Assembly: GCA_046349875.1 (NCBI GenBank)
Contig: JAXMBN010000003.1
Span: forward strand, 62,001 to 126,000
Direction of reading: 5' to 3'
Source of the DNA: JAXMBN01 sp046349875
Lineage (GTDB): Bacteria > Planctomycetota > Planctomycetia > Pirellulales > Pirellulaceae
Length of the DNA stretch: 64,000 nucleotides
Within the stretch, counting starts at the first letter, position 1, and each line of letters starts with the position of its first letter. Position numbers and translations under genes: made by a program. Under the pieces are notes generated by a model. It worked only from the letters and a program-made list of their open reading frames with translations, did not search any database and was not told where the DNA came from. Shown here piece after piece: positions 7,543-14,972 of this stretch.

Positions 7543-9720
7543 TTATTTTTTGGTCAATAGAACGGCTTGGAGCTTCTTTATTTCTCGTTCGATCTGATCC
7601 TTGTTCAGCTTCTTTGCATCGAGTGTCGCATCAGATCCATCGCCTTCACTTGCCGAAGCTGGGGCGTTGCCGTCAGTAGAGTCGTTGCTTTCAGATGAAT
7701 TGGGGAAGTGCATCGCCAAGGCCTCGAGGACGCGTCCTTGAAATTTGAGGCTTTCCAAAGGATCGACAAAGTGAATGGAAAAGTGGACTTCGAAAGTAAA
7801 GTAGTACGTGTCAACTTCTTTCAAGATGACGATAGGTTCACTTTCTTTGGCCAAAAAGTCGAGCGATCGGAGCGTGTGCGTCATTTGCTGGATCGCACGC
7901 TGAAGGTCTTCGGTCCGATCGATGACGATGGGAACCATGAGGCGTACCAGGTTGTCACTAAGGGTTAAATTGGTCACCGCTTTTTCGATGAGGAGCGTAT
8001 TGGGAAGGATGAGTTCATGGTTTTGTGAGTTCTTGAGACGCGTGCTTCGAAGACCGATGTGAGTTACAGAACATTGCGAATCATTGAGCAGAACCACGTC
8101 GCCGACACGAATGGGCTGTTCCATCAGCAAGATGATACCGCTCATAAAATTGTTCATGACGTCTTGGCTTCCAAAGCCGACGGCGATGGCGACTGCTCCA
8201 CCGAGAAAAGCAAAAGCGGTGAGAGGGATGTTTAGAACTCGGAACGCGATGATTCCAAAGAAAATGCAAAGGGTATAGCGAAAGATAGAACGCCATGCCA
8301 CCGCGACACCCTGCGGTATTCCGAGCAACGGAAGCAAAGTGCGTCCAATCCATCGACTGACGAGGTACGAAAGGACGATTCCGAAGGTGATAAAGATGGT
8401 TAAGACGAAGGCGTGGCCTAAAGTAATCGATCGGTCATCGACTTCTGTGATTTCATAACTGGCCAAGTCGCCCAGAATGGCCCATGGTCCCCATGCGAGA
8501 TCCCGTTTGCGTTTCTCAATGGTATCATCGAGATCTTCTTGAAATCGTTCCATCGCGCGTTGCATCCACCGCGACTGTTCCAGGAGTTTGGTTCGCTCTT
8601 GAATCACCCGCAAACGTGGACCTTGCTGCGTTTCTCCTGCTTCCTCTGGCTTTATCGATTGCGATGTTGACGTTGTGGCTTTAGAAAGTAAGTCACGGAG
8701 GTTCGACTGAAACCCTTCCATCTGCTCGACAAAGTTGTCCGTTTCTTTACTCCATTTTTGAAGATCTTCTAAGTTTGGCGTTTCTTGAGTTTCGTATCGA
8801 AGCCGGAACTTCCACAATGTCTTCGCTTCCGGCAAAAGGTCGAGCCATTCTTCGAGCGTGGAGACGTGTGTTTGATACCATTCAGGAGATTGCGAAAGGC
8901 TCTCTTCGGGATCAGAGGGAGACGGAGGTGCTTCGGCGATCATGGTGAGGCCTGGATCCGAAGCTTCCCACAGGCGCAATGCTTCTTTCCCTTCGGCCAC
9001 TAGTTTATCAATTCTACTTTCGACTGCTGCTAAGTCATCTTCAGTCATCGATTCCTTGCGTAGCTCTCTGATGCGATTCTTTGTTTGATCTTCAAGCAAG
9101 TCGAGTTCTTCAAGTTTTTGTTCTAGCGAGTAGAGTTCGAGCGCACGCAGTTCTGTTTTGACGCGAGCCAACGTCGCGTCGTCGGCTGCTGACGTGTCTC
9201 CTTTCTCTTTTCCTTTTGATGATCTTTCCTTCTCTCTGAGCTCCGTCTTGCTGGTCTCCAGCAGTTTCTCAATGCTTTCCTTTCGAGTTTTGAGTTCTTG
9301 AGACTGCTCATGGATATCGATCAAAGCATCGCGAGCTTTCTCGAGGGACTCGAAGGAACGGAGTTCTGCTTTCAAGAATGGGGATGGCGATTTCGCTTCG
9401 GACAGTTCTTGGAGGCGTCGAAGCGATGCCTGTGTCGACTCAAGGTCTCGCAATGTCATCTCAAGTTGCCGGTAGTAGTTTTCCAACGTCCGCAGCTTTC
9501 GGACGCGTGCATGGGAATCGTTATCCGAATTCGACTGCGCGAGATCTTCGATTTTGCTCTGAAGTTCAGATCGGACTTCTCGAATTTCTTTCAAGCGGCT
9601 TGGAACATCAGCAGTCCAACGAATATCGGCAGAGGGTGTCTTTGCAAACGAAGCCGTTGTCACAGCCAGGCTGATTGTGAAGACAACAGAAAGGGTAGGT
9701 AGATGCATGTTGGTTGCCAT
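7543..9720 (-). CDS. MscS-family mechanosensitive channel with a long coiled-coil N-terminus
   Basis: A signal peptide (ending near TTASFA) is followed by about 400 residues rich in Glu/Lys/Leu coiled coil. Then come transmembrane helices (FVLTIFITFGIVLSYLVS, RYTLCIFFGIIAFRVL) and the MscS core: the Gly/Ala pore helix AFLGGAVAIAVGFGSQDVMN, then NNFMSGIILLMEQPIRVGD and the beta-domain with LPNTLLIEKAVTN. A Gly/Asp-rich tail ends the protein. Family members open under membrane tension and release solutes on hypo-osmotic shock; the 725-residue size and periplasmic coil put it in the large MscK/MscM-like group. Start at ATG 9720 or 9708; neither has a strong ribosome site. The sigma-54 promoter at 9751-9766 points at it. 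Confidence 0.87.
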   Translation of the reverse strand: MATNMHLPTLSVVFTISLAVTTASFAKTPSADIRWTADVPSRLKEIREVRSELQSKIEDLAQSNSDNDSHARVRKLRTLENYYRQLEMTLRDLESTQASLRRLQELSEAKSPSPFLKAELRSFESLEKARDALIDIHEQSQELKTRKESIEKLLETSKTELREKERSSKGKEKGDTSAADDATLARVKTELRALELYSLEQKLEELDLLEDQTKNRIRELRKESMTEDDLAAVESRIDKLVAEGKEALRLWEASDPGLTMIAEAPPSPSDPEESLSQSPEWYQTHVSTLEEWLDLLPEAKTLWKFRLRYETQETPNLEDLQKWSKETDNFVEQMEGFQSNLRDLLSKATTSTSQSIKPEEAGETQQGPRLRVIQERTKLLEQSRWMQRAMERFQEDLDDTIEKRKRDLAWGPWAILGDLASYEITEVDDRSITLGHAFVLTIFITFGIVLSYLVSRWIGRTLLPLLGIPQGVAVAWRSIFRYTLCIFFGIIAFRVLNIPLTAFAFLGGAVAIAVGFGSQDVMNNFMSGIILLMEQPIRVGDVVLLNDSQCSVTHIGLRSTRLKNSQNHELILPNTLLIEKAVTNLTLSDNLVRLMVPIVIDRTEDLQRAIQQMTHTLRSLDFLAKESEPIVILKEVDTYYFTFEVHFSIHFVDPLESLKFQGRVLEALAMHFPNSSESNDSTDGNAPASASEGDGSDATLDAKKLNKDQIEREIKKLQAVLLTKK

Positions 9721-9749
9721 CAATAGAGGTGAATCGTTTTATGAGGCTT

Positions 9750-9766
9750 GGCAATTTGCATGCCAG
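9750..9766 (-). promoter_or_regulatory. sigma-54 promoter of the mechanosensitive channel gene, nearly palindromic
   Basis: The minus strand reads TGGCAT-GCAAA-TTGC exactly, about 30 bp before ATG 9720. The same bases read on the plus strand as TGGCAA-TTTGC-ATGC, a weaker sigma-54-like site facing the 9786 gene. Confidence 0.72.
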
Positions 9767-9785
9767 GAAGGGAGATCGCTGTTTG

Positions 9786-10114
9786 ATGAATCGGATTGCT
9801 CGATTTTCGACCAACTCCTCCAGTCTGATGGAGAGTACTGAGGCCATTCAAGCCGCTTTGGAAGTTCTGGCACGCGATGTGCGTCCTAAGGACAGCACTG
9901 GATCACAATTCAAAGGAAGGGTAAAGCCGATGGCAACGTTAGAAAAGAACATGGTGGCAAATTCAAACTGCGTCCCACCCAAGGGAGCGATCTCAGTTCC
10001 ATCCAACGATGGTCACGCGAGGAAAGGAAGCTCCGGCGCGATATCGCCATTCGCAAGCAAGAGCTTCTTGCGCGGCTGATTGGTCTTTGTGATCATCACA
10101 ATGCAAATGCATAG
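9786..10114 (+). pseudogene. unknown small gene with one probable frameshift
   Basis: From ATG 9786 (AGGAAGGGAG upstream) the frame encodes MNRIARFSTNSSSLMESTEA, then IQAALEVLARDVRPKDSTG. Near 9919-9921 (GGG) the protein-like reading moves to another frame, which runs KADGNVRKEHGGKFKLRPTQ, then WSREERKLRRDIAIRKQELLARLIG and stops at 10112. Restoring one G to the run joins the two. The C-terminal part is a basic amphipathic helix; no family was recognised. The UbiB-type gene follows after 12 bp. The first frame alone continues to 10079, so an intact but shorter product is the alternative. Confidence 0.4.
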
Positions 10115-10126
10115 GTACAAATCATT

Positions 10127-11806
10127 ATGAGTTCGACGGTCGCCGGAAAAACCCGTTGTTACAGCGAAATTGCAAGCCTGCTTTGGAAGCATGGGCTTTG
10201 GAGTTTTGGCAAATCCCTTGGGCTTCAGGATGTGCAAGCTGGGGCGGCAGAGTCGCTTAATGTAAGTCGCGATGGGAGTTCGCCAGACCCAGAGGCATTA
10301 GCGGATGACATTGAAAAGCTGGGACCGATCTACATCAAGTTTGCGCAGATCGCGGCAACGCGAAAAGATTTGGTACCAGCCGAGTACTGTCAAGCTTTTC
10401 GACGGCTGCAAGACGACGTCGCGCCGATCACGGTCGAAGAAATCTATTCAGTACTGGAGCAGGAATTGGGGGCATCGGTCGCGACGATGTTTTCTACCTT
10501 CGACCCAAAACCGCTAGCTACTGCATCGATCGCTCAGGTTCATCGAGCCACGTTGCGTGACGGTCGAGAGGTTGTCGTCAAAATTCAAAAACCAGGCATC
10601 CTTCCGAAAGCGGAAGAACAGCTCGAATGTCTGCAGCAGCTTAGCGATATGGCCGACAAGGCGACTGACTTCGGCCGAGCAATGCGTTTCGGGTCGATGG
10701 TTCGAGCCGTCGCGTACGCCTTCAGTTCAGAAGTCGATTTCCGCAACGAAGCTCGGAACCTGATTCAACTTCGGCAGAATTTAAGCGAATTTGATGCCGT
10801 TCAAATTCCAAGGGTGTATGAGAGCTTCACTCGTCCACGCGTCGTTGTCATGGAGTATATCAGCGGTACTCCCATCGACAAAATGAGTGGAGTGGTATTG
10901 AACGAAATCGATACGGTTCCGATCGCGAAGCAGCTTGTGCATGCTTACCTTAAACAAACGCTCATTGATGGGATTTTTCATGCGGACCCGCACCCAGGCA
11001 ATCTGTTACTGACCAGGGAGCACCGGGTGGCTATTCTCGATGGTGGTATGGTCGTTCGGTTATCGCCAACTACTCGAAGTTCCTTGGGAATGTTGGTGCT
11101 TTCGATCTCAGAGGGAGACGGTGAGAGCGTTGGCAACATTGCCGCAGAGATCGGTTTTCAGGAAGCGAATTTCGATCGAGTGTCGTTTCGGAAAGGCATT
11201 GGACAAATCGTTGCTCATACGCAGATCGGTCAAGGCAAGGGTACTTCGATTGGTCAAAGCATGATTCGCCTTGTATCTGCTGCGGGGCGAAGCGGGTTAA
11301 CCATGCCGGCCGAGCTAATTCTGTTCACCAAGGCCTTGCTGCAGATGGAGGAAACTCTGCTCAAGCTCAATCCATCCATGCATTTGGGCGAGCTGGTCAA
11401 AGAGTTTTGCCCAGAGATCATGAGGGCCAAAGCCTTTGAGGGACTCAGTCTAACCAAATTCACTCAGAAGGCTTTTGAGGTAGCGGATTTGTCGGCTGAA
11501 TTGCCAAGGCGACTCAATCGTATCACTCAGCAATTGGCTGACAATGAATTCAAGATCCGTGTCGACACTATCGATGAACGCTCATTGATCGCCGGGATCG
11601 AAAAAGTGGCGAATCGCATTGCGGCGGGGCTCGTATCGGCTGCCCTGATTGTGGCTGCATCCATTCTCATGAATATCGAATCGATTCGGGATTCAGGGGC
11701 AGCATGGTCGATTGCCATTGCCTTTTTCATTCTCGCCGCGTCGGTTGGTCTGTATTTGATCTACCGATCGATTGCTACGGATCACGTGCCAGTAACCAGG
11801 AACTAG
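10127..11806 (+). CDS. ABC1/UbiB-family atypical kinase
   Basis: The protein kinase-like fold of the ABC1/AarF/UbiB family is clear: an N-terminal KLGPIYIKFAQIAATR block, the Ala-rich loop (LATASIAQVHRATL), the lysine in VVVKIQKPGI, the catalytic loop DGIFHADPHPGNLL and a metal-binding ILDGGMV. Two details differ from the usual family signature: K-F-A-Q where K-x-G-Q is expected, and D-G-G where D-F-G is expected. Two C-terminal transmembrane helices (about 495-515, 525-545) anchor it. Family members support ubiquinone synthesis or lipid homeostasis with ATPase-like activity; the target here is unknown. Dps follows after 31 bp, suggesting co-transcription. Confidence 0.85.
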   Translation: MSSTVAGKTRCYSEIASLLWKHGLWSFGKSLGLQDVQAGAAESLNVSRDGSSPDPEALADDIEKLGPIYIKFAQIAATRKDLVPAEYCQAFRRLQDDVAPITVEEIYSVLEQELGASVATMFSTFDPKPLATASIAQVHRATLRDGREVVVKIQKPGILPKAEEQLECLQQLSDMADKATDFGRAMRFGSMVRAVAYAFSSEVDFRNEARNLIQLRQNLSEFDAVQIPRVYESFTRPRVVVMEYISGTPIDKMSGVVLNEIDTVPIAKQLVHAYLKQTLIDGIFHADPHPGNLLLTREHRVAILDGGMVVRLSPTTRSSLGMLVLSISEGDGESVGNIAAEIGFQEANFDRVSFRKGIGQIVAHTQIGQGKGTSIGQSMIRLVSAAGRSGLTMPAELILFTKALLQMEETLLKLNPSMHLGELVKEFCPEIMRAKAFEGLSLTKFTQKAFEVADLSAELPRRLNRITQQLADNEFKIRVDTIDERSLIAGIEKVANRIAAGLVSAALIVAASILMNIESIRDSGAAWSIAIAFFILAASVGLYLIYRSIATDHVPVTRN

Positions 11807-11837
11807 TTCATTCGTCCATGTCAGCAAGGAGTCTCCA

Positions 11838-12323
11838 ATGACGGTCCAATCATCCAAAAAGAATGCTCAAGAGTTAGGTTTTAAGCAACAAGAAGTCGCC
11901 AGCGTGGCGCAAAAAATTCTTATCCATCTTGTGGACCTGAATAGTCAGGTGAAACAAGCCCATTGGAATATCGAAGGAGCAGGATTTCTTTCCTTCCACA
12001 AACAACTGGATGACGTCTACAGTTACTTTGAGGAAGCGATCGATGAGCTTGCGGAACGCATTCGTGCACTCGGTGAGCCGGCGGATGGTGCTCCGAAAAC
12101 CATCGTGCGAGAATCCGAGCTGGAAGTTTTTCCCGACGGGCTGGTCACCGTCAATAATGCTATGAAGATACTTTCGAGTCGACTCAATTTCGTTAGTCTG
12201 GCTATTCGGGACGCGCTTGAAGAGGTAGAAGATCTGGATCCGATCTCGCACGACATGCTCATCGAGATTTGTACTCACGTCGAGAAGTTCAAATGGCTTA
12301 TCGATTCACAAATCGTTAGCTAA
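11838..12323 (+). CDS. dps: Dps-family ferritin-like DNA-protection protein
   Basis: The 161-residue protein has the Dps signature: LNSQVKQAHWNIEGAGFLSFHKQLDDVY, with the ferroxidase His/Asp/Glu set (AHWN, FHKQLDD, DELAERIRALGEPA). Dps forms dodecamers that store iron using H2O2 and protect DNA under starvation or oxidative stress. A short Lys-containing N-terminus (VQSSKKNAQELG) may contribute to DNA contact. AAGGAG lies 8 bp before the ATG. It is the second gene after the UbiB-type kinase and ends at a strong terminator. The length is normal for the family. Confidence 0.9.
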   Translation: MTVQSSKKNAQELGFKQQEVASVAQKILIHLVDLNSQVKQAHWNIEGAGFLSFHKQLDDVYSYFEEAIDELAERIRALGEPADGAPKTIVRESELEVFPDGLVTVNNAMKILSSRLNFVSLAIRDALEEVEDLDPISHDMLIEICTHVEKFKWLIDSQIVS

Positions 12324-12339
12324 CAAAGCGGTTCATCGC

Positions 12340-12372
12340 AGGCATGTGCTTCATAGACACATGCCTTTTTTT
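12340..12372 (+). terminator. rho-independent terminator after dps
   Basis: AGGCATGTG (12340-12348) pairs perfectly with CACATGCCT (12358-12366), followed by a run of seven T. Confidence 0.92.
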
Positions 12373-12450
12373 ATGCGCGCAAAGTCGGTTGAGCGAACAT
12401 AGTGGCCGATCAACGCGCATTATCTTTTGCGTCAGAAGCGAATATCCACG

Positions 12451-12467
12451 GTGGCATGGCATTTGCG
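12451..12467 (+). promoter_or_regulatory. sigma-54 promoter of the 12535 gene
   Basis: TGGCAT-GGCAT-TTGC, exact spacing, 68 bp before ATG 12535. Confidence 0.8.
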
Positions 12468-12534
12468 TTGCCAAAGTGCGGATGCATCCGAGTGGTTGGA
12501 TGCAAAACATGAACTCACCCTCAGGAGGAAAGTT

Positions 12535-13674
12535 ATGAGACTTTTTGTTGCGATGCTGACGTGGATCAGCGTTTCGGGGTTGGCATTGGCGGGGAATGTG
12601 ACGGCTCGCATCAGCGGCGGTTCGCTCTATGTCTATGGTGACAACGCAGACAACGCTGTCGTAATCCAATCTTCTCAGCCTGGACAGATTTCGGTGACAG
12701 GCCTTACGACCGGATCGGGGGTAACGACCTCTGTGAACGGGCAGGTGAACGGGACGGCCAACTTGGCTGGATGGACCCGAGGCATTTACGTCTACATGTA
12801 CAATGGACAAGATTCAGTTCAAATTCCACAAGCTAACATCCAAGGTGCATTGCACGTTGATATGGGGGATGGAAATGACGAGCTCTTTATTGGCGGCAAC
12901 GCTGTGGCAGAAGCACTGCTGCCTTTCTTAGACTTGCTTCCCCAAGAGCAAGTCGGCTCGGTCAATGTAGCGTCGACTCTGTATATTACAACGCTCAACG
13001 GCGATGACTTGGTCTCTCTGGCAAGTGTTAGCGTACATGCCGCCGCAACCATTGATCTTGGCGTAGGCGATGATGATCTATACGTTGGAGGACCATCCGA
13101 GTCGGTCTACAGCGCTTCTTTTGACTCGAATCTCGTTGTTCTTCCTGGCTCAGGAGCGGATTTAGTTCAATTCAGTGCCGTGTCCGTATTGCTTGATCTA
13201 ATCATCGACGATGCCACTTCGCCACTCGATCTCGATTTGTTTGGAGTTCACGTAGGACGCAACGCGTTTATTTATGGAACCCCAAGTGACGATACCGTTT
13301 CGATAGAAAGCATGTTTGTATCGAATCTGCTCAAGATCATTACCGAAGATGGTCAAGACCGTGTCACACTGACCGATATCGATGCAACGGTTTTGGAAAT
13401 GTATGGTCATGGTGGAAACGATCAATTCGGAGTCTTTAGCTCTGTTGCCGATCGCCTAGTTTGCTATCTCGATGCTGGTGTTGATTCTCTAGAGATCGCA
13501 GGTGGCCAGTTTCCGATCATCTATGCATTCGGCGGAAGTCATGATGATCTGTTCCGTTTCAGTGGAATGTCGTCGAACGAGGTCTATCTTTACGGTGATG
13601 GCGGCGTTGACACATTCCAGAATACGGGGAACAGCATTGGCAAACTGCGAACCTACTCTATTGAAAATCAGTAA
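12535..13674 (+). CDS. secreted Asp/Gly-repeat protein, RTX-like
   Basis: A clear signal peptide (MRLFVAMLTWISVSGLALAG) precedes about 360 residues of beta-rich repeats. Acidic Gly-Asp turns recur: MGDGNDELFIGG, LNGDDLVSL, LGVGDDDLYVGG, TEDGQDRVTL, GHGGNDQFGVF and YGDGGVDTFQNTG. They resemble degenerate RTX/calcium-binding nonapeptides and suggest a parallel beta-roll or beta-helix. No catalytic domain was recognised; a surface or matrix role is inference. AGGAGG lies 6 bp before ATG 12535, which fixes the start. It is a single gene between a sigma-54 promoter and a strong terminator. Confidence 0.78.
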   Translation: MRLFVAMLTWISVSGLALAGNVTARISGGSLYVYGDNADNAVVIQSSQPGQISVTGLTTGSGVTTSVNGQVNGTANLAGWTRGIYVYMYNGQDSVQIPQANIQGALHVDMGDGNDELFIGGNAVAEALLPFLDLLPQEQVGSVNVASTLYITTLNGDDLVSLASVSVHAAATIDLGVGDDDLYVGGPSESVYSASFDSNLVVLPGSGADLVQFSAVSVLLDLIIDDATSPLDLDLFGVHVGRNAFIYGTPSDDTVSIESMFVSNLLKIITEDGQDRVTLTDIDATVLEMYGHGGNDQFGVFSSVADRLVCYLDAGVDSLEIAGGQFPIIYAFGGSHDDLFRFSGMSSNEVYLYGDGGVDTFQNTGNSIGKLRTYSIENQ

Positions 13675-13703
13675 TTAAAGAGTCATTGCAGGACTCGTTT
13701 GAT

Positions 13704-13734
13704 AAGGCCGTTCCATGAACGGCCTTTCTTTTTT
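13704..13734 (+). terminator. rho-independent terminator
   Basis: AAGGCCGTT (13704-13712) and AACGGCCTT (13718-13726) flank a 5-base loop and are followed by TTCTTTTTT. Confidence 0.9.
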
Positions 13735-13797
13735 GAATCGGCACATCTTTGGAAGACGCGTATTTGTAGCTGAGTGTTTTGTTGAGAAATGGGCGAT

Positions 13798-13814
13798 TCG
13801 GTATGCAAAATGCG
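13798..13814 (+). promoter_or_regulatory. degenerate sigma-54-like promoter
   Basis: CGGTAT-GCAAA-ATGC has the right spacing and matches the 9751 site closely (TGGCAT-GCAAA-TTGC), but has mismatches in both boxes. It is 73 bp before the 13887 gene. Confidence 0.4.
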
Positions 13815-13886
13815 TTTGTTTTCGAGGAGTGGAAAAGCCACTTGTTTCGGTCTAACGAATTGATTTGATTGATCTCTAGGAGAGAA

Positions 13887-14018
13887 ATGATGGAATGGTT
13901 TACAACAGCATCAAGCGTCTTGGCAGCAGCAGAATATTCGCTCGTCTATTTGCTGGGAGGCGGAGGTCTTGTGGGGGCGATCGTCGTCTATCTAGTGGCT
14001 CGCAGTCTGGGAAAGTAG
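13887..14018 (+). CDS. 43-residue membrane miniprotein
   Basis: MMEWFTTASSVLAAAEYSLV is followed by YLLGGGGLVGAIVVYLVARS and LGK. It has one hydrophobic helix with a GGGG hinge and a basic end, so it is a single-pass membrane miniprotein. AGGAGAGAA stands just before the ATG, and a clean terminator follows, so I regard it as a real gene despite its size. No family was recognised. Its setting (own promoter region, own terminator) matches the DUF1328 and DUF3309 genes in this island. Confidence 0.65.
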   Translation: MMEWFTTASSVLAAAEYSLVYLLGGGGLVGAIVVYLVARSLGK

Positions 14019-14075
14019 ATTGGCCGTCAGCACTTCAAACGGATGTCTGACGCGAAACGTAGTTTGAGATAGAGT

Positions 14076-14107
14076 GAGGTAGAGAGATCTACCTCTTTTC
14101 TTTTTTG
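14076..14107 (+). terminator. rho-independent terminator of the miniprotein gene
   Basis: GAGGTAGA (14076-14083) and TCTACCTC (14088-14095) flank GAGA, followed by TTTTCTTTTTT. Between here and 14250 I see no gene. Confidence 0.88.
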
Positions 14108-14250
14108 CGATCATCGAAATGCGTTGGGCCGCCCAGCAACGTGCATTCGAGAACTTCTTTCATTTCGCGAAACAGCCATTCAACGCTCGATCGTTCCCGT
14201 AAGTTGAGGCTGCTTTGGGGCTCGTTATTAAGAATGAGAGCCCAAGCAAC

Positions 14251-14595
14251 TTACTCTGTCCATTGGCGAAGCTTGATTTCTTCGATGAGATTCTGAACGC
14301 TCTCAACAAGGCTTGTGTAGGACTTGCCTCCCGCGTTCTCGAGATCACCGACCGCGCAGTATTGCTCAACTTGGTGAGCCAATTCGGCTGACCCTTTGGC
14401 GTAAAAGGTCGATACAAGACCTTTGAGGCTATGAGCGGCCAGTCTCGCACCGGCAGCGTCATGGCGTTCCAATGCCCCTTGAAGATTCTGCAGAAGTACC
14501 GGCGCATCTTCCGTAAAGATCTGTGCCAGCTGTATCAAGAGTTCTTTGTTTCCGTCCAAGGACTTAAGGGATAGTTCTTCGTCGATTTGTAACAT
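14251..14595 (-). CDS. HPt phosphotransfer protein
   Basis: The 114-residue helical protein carries the HPt signature AAHSLKGLVSTF around the phospho-accepting His (about residue 60), preceded by the typical LKSLDGNKELLIQLAQIFTED start. HPt proteins pass phosphate between the receiver of a hybrid kinase and a response regulator. Three hybrid kinases ending in receivers and several response regulators are encoded nearby, so this is a good candidate hub of a phosphorelay. The start at 14595 leaves about 90 bp to the sigma-54 promoter (14685-14699), like neighbouring genes. An open frame runs up to 14688 but begins inside the promoter. Confidence 0.82.
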   Translation of the reverse strand: MLQIDEELSLKSLDGNKELLIQLAQIFTEDAPVLLQNLQGALERHDAAGARLAAHSLKGLVSTFYAKGSAELAHQVEQYCAVGDLENAGGKSYTSLVESVQNLIEEIKLRQWTE

Positions 14596-14684
14596 CGTCT
14601 CAGCAACTTGTACGTCAAGGAATGCAATAGCAAAACGAAGGCTCCATGCACCAAAAGGGGCAGAAGCCAGTCGGGCTTGGAGAA

Positions 14685-14700
14685 GCAAACTTCATGCCAT
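14685..14700 (-). promoter_or_regulatory. sigma-54 promoter of the HPt gene
   Basis: The minus strand reads TGGCAT-GAAGT-TTGC, an exact match in both elements and spacing. It is 89 bp upstream of ATG 14595. Confidence 0.78.
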
Positions 14701-14916
14701 AACCAGTGACGAGCCAATTTTCGCAGCGGTTTGTCTACTGGAGTACCAGGTGATCCCTTATCATACAGTGCAGTGATTGAAGAACGCTTGCTCTGAACGA
14801 AAAACGACCAGTGACGCGAAATTTGACGTACGAAACACGTCGTTTTGGCTTCCTTTCCGACGGTTTGACAGAATTTAGGAACGGCTGAACGAAAATCTGG
14901 CACCTGACCCTTTTCA

Positions 14917-14932
14917 AGGCACGGGAAATGCG
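14917..14932 (+). promoter_or_regulatory. possible sigma-54 promoter of the activator gene
   Basis: AGGCAC-GGGAA-ATGC has correct spacing with one mismatch in each box. It lies 41 bp before the GTG start at 14973, which would permit autoregulation. The 14700-14916 stretch, shared with the divergent HPt gene, contains two copies of ACCAGTGACG (14703 and 14808 areas) that could be operator half-sites. Confidence 0.45.
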
Positions 14933-14972
14933 GTTGCCTTGTAAGCATTCCACGAGTTGAAACTCCCTAATA

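Noticed and set aside
14898..14915. TGGCACCTGACCCTTTTC upstream of the activator as a sigma-54 site
   Set aside because: No TTGC at the required distance; the nearby AGGCAC-GGGAA-ATGC is a better candidate.
14535..14948. 137-codon minus-strand frame over the HPt 5' region
   Set aside because: It overlaps the HPt gene and both promoters, with no protein-like features.
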